From assembly GCA_044220635.1 (NCBI GenBank), contig JBGAQP010000027.1, forward strand, positions 1 through 42,303: a stretch of 42,303 nucleotides of DNA, written 5' to 3'. The stretch is from JBGAQP01 sp044220635 (GTDB taxonomy: Bacteria; Pseudomonadota; Gammaproteobacteria; Burkholderiales; Usitatibacteraceae). Both the position numbers and the translations under genes were made by a program. Below, one piece after another: positions 41,458-42,303 of this stretch. Position 1 is the first letter of the stretch. Each line of letters starts with the position of its first letter. Below the pieces are notes generated by a model. The model made no database searches and had not been told where the DNA came from. It saw nothing but the letters and a program-made list of their open reading frames with translations.

Positions 41458-41634
41458 ATGAGCTGGTCGAGCTGGTCAGAGTTCTGGGCGATGGGCGGCC
41501 AGGGGTTCTTCGTCTGGATGTCCTACGGGGCGATGGCCCTCGCGGTCGTCGCGGAAATCGTCGCGCTGCGCCTGAGGCGCACGCGGGCATTGCGGAAAAT
41601 CGAGGAGGAGCGGGATCTTGAAGCCCAGGACTAA
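41458..41634 (+). CDS. ccmD: Small membrane protein CcmD
   Basis: A 58-residue protein starting MSWSSWSEFWAMGGQGFFVW, with one transmembrane helix (about 15-40) followed by a basic and acidic tail (RLRRTRALRKIEEERDLEAQ). Size, topology and place between ccmC and ccmE match CcmD, which helps release holo-CcmE from the CcmABC complex. Its last 17 bases overlap ccmE. Confidence 0.9.
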   Translation: MSWSSWSEFWAMGGQGFFVWMSYGAMALAVVAEIVALRLRRTRALRKIEEERDLEAQD

Positions 41635-42088
41635 GCGCGCCATCTGGATCGTCGGGGGGCTCGGAGCGCTCGGGGTGGCGGCGAGCCTGGTGCTCAACGC
41701 GTTCCAATCGAACCTCGTCTTCTTCTTCACGCCCACGCAGGTCGCCGCCAACGAAGCCCCCAAGGACCGGGCGTTCCGCGTCGGCGGGCTGGTCGAGGAC
41801 GGCAGCCTCGTGCGCGAGAAGGACGCCCTGACGGTGCGCTTCCGGGTGACCGACGGCGCGAAGACCATTCCCGTGGTCTACTCGGGAATCCTTCCCGACC
41901 TCTTCAAGGAGGGCAAGGGCGTGGTCGCGCAGGGCCGGCTCGGCGAGGGCGGCGTCTTCCGCGCCTCCGAGGTGCTCGCCAAGCACGACGAGAACTACAT
42001 GCCGCCGGAGGCGGCCCATGCGCTGGAGAAGGCCGGGGTCCACATGGACAAGGCGGCCTTCGCCGGGCAGAAAGCGGAGCGCAAGTAA
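41618..42088 (+). CDS. ccmE: Periplasmic heme chaperone CcmE
   Basis: A 156-residue protein starting at TTG 41618, preceded by GAGGAGGAG seven bases upstream. A single N-terminal membrane anchor (8-29) precedes an OB-fold domain. H123 in LAKHDENYMP is the histidine that binds heme covalently and Y127 the axial ligand, spaced HxxxY as in proteobacteria. It carries heme from CcmC to CcmF. The ccmF ATG follows its stop directly. Confidence 0.95.
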   Translation: MKPRTKRAIWIVGGLGALGVAASLVLNAFQSNLVFFFTPTQVAANEAPKDRAFRVGGLVEDGSLVREKDALTVRFRVTDGAKTIPVVYSGILPDLFKEGKGVVAQGRLGEGGVFRASEVLAKHDENYMPPEAAHALEKAGVHMDKAAFAGQKAERK

Positions 42089-42303
42089 ATGATCCCGGAA
42101 CTCGGCCACTTCGCCCTCGTCATCGCGCTGACCCTCGCCCTCGCGCAGGCGGTCCTGCCGCTCGCGGGAGCGGCCACCCGGCGCGCGGCGCTGGTCTCCA
42201 CGGCGCGGCCGATCGCCATCGGCCAGTTCCTGTTCGTGGCGGGCGCCTTCGCGGCGCTCGCGGCCTCCTTCGTGGGCAACGACTTCTCGGTCACCAACGT
42301 CGC
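42089..42303 (+). CDS. ccmF: Heme lyase component CcmF (N-terminal part, cut by window end)
   Basis: An open frame from ATG 42089 runs off the end. It begins MIPELGHFALVIALTLALAQ and continues with a second hydrophobic segment (AIGQFLFVAGAFAALAASFV) and ND.SVTNV, matching the CcmF N-terminus. Seventy-one codons are visible; the full protein is normally about 650 residues. It ligates heme to apocytochrome c. Confidence 0.9.
   Translation, partial: MIPELGHFALVIALTLALAQAVLPLAGAATRRAALVSTARPIAIGQFLFVAGAFAALAASFVGNDFSVTNV

Overview
This is a gene-dense, very GC-rich stretch with tightly packed, often overlapping genes. It suggests a betaproteobacterium: system I cytochrome c maturation genes, a PIN-PhoH ATPase, LplT, a full che operon, and 2-oxoacid:ferredoxin oxidoreductase genes of the KorAB type with a KorC-like flavoprotein (a set known from Azoarcus/Thauera relatives). 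The genus cannot be fixed from the sequence alone. I see no rRNA, tRNA, insertion sequence, phage gene or CRISPR array.

Layout. (1) 1-3102: tail of an unknown gene, PIN-PhoH protein (+), threonine aldolase (-), small secreted Ala/Lys-rich protein (+). (2) 3106-18134, all on the minus strand and nearly gapless: KorC-like flavo-iron-sulfur protein, STAS protein, divergent receptor-like protein, CheY, CheA, receptor, CheW, receptor, CheR, CheD, CheB, KorA, KorB. A complete chemotaxis operon sits between the parts of a 2-oxoacid oxidoreductase. (3) 18281-23861: class III CoA-transferase (-), then an HD-GYP protein with an altered HD motif, a degenerate-GGDEF/EAL protein and LplT (+). (4) 23874-37753, seven minus-strand genes with gaps of 1-19 nt or overlaps: diheme cytochrome b, FHA-like/decaheme cytochrome fusion, tandem GlcG/HbpS-type lipoprotein, outer-membrane barrel, decaheme cytochrome with an LVIVD propeller, five-heme cytochrome, and a cytoplasmic flavoprotein fused to two cyclic-nucleotide-binding domains and a four-cluster ferredoxin domain. 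(5) 38056-42303: ccmIABCDE and the start of ccmF (+), divergent from the cytochrome operon.

How it works together (inference). Region 4 encodes at least 25 c-type hemes, probably two b-type hemes, four [4Fe-4S] clusters and one flavin, spread from cytoplasm through inner membrane and periplasm to an outer-membrane barrel. It looks like a trans-envelope electron conduit that is not MtrCAB/PioAB: its barrel lacks the CXXC of MtrB, and two components carry signalling-type domains (FHA-like, cyclic-nucleotide-binding). The ccm genes next door would mature its cytochromes. This operon is the best candidate for an undescribed system in the window. The kor/che mosaic is the second unusual arrangement.
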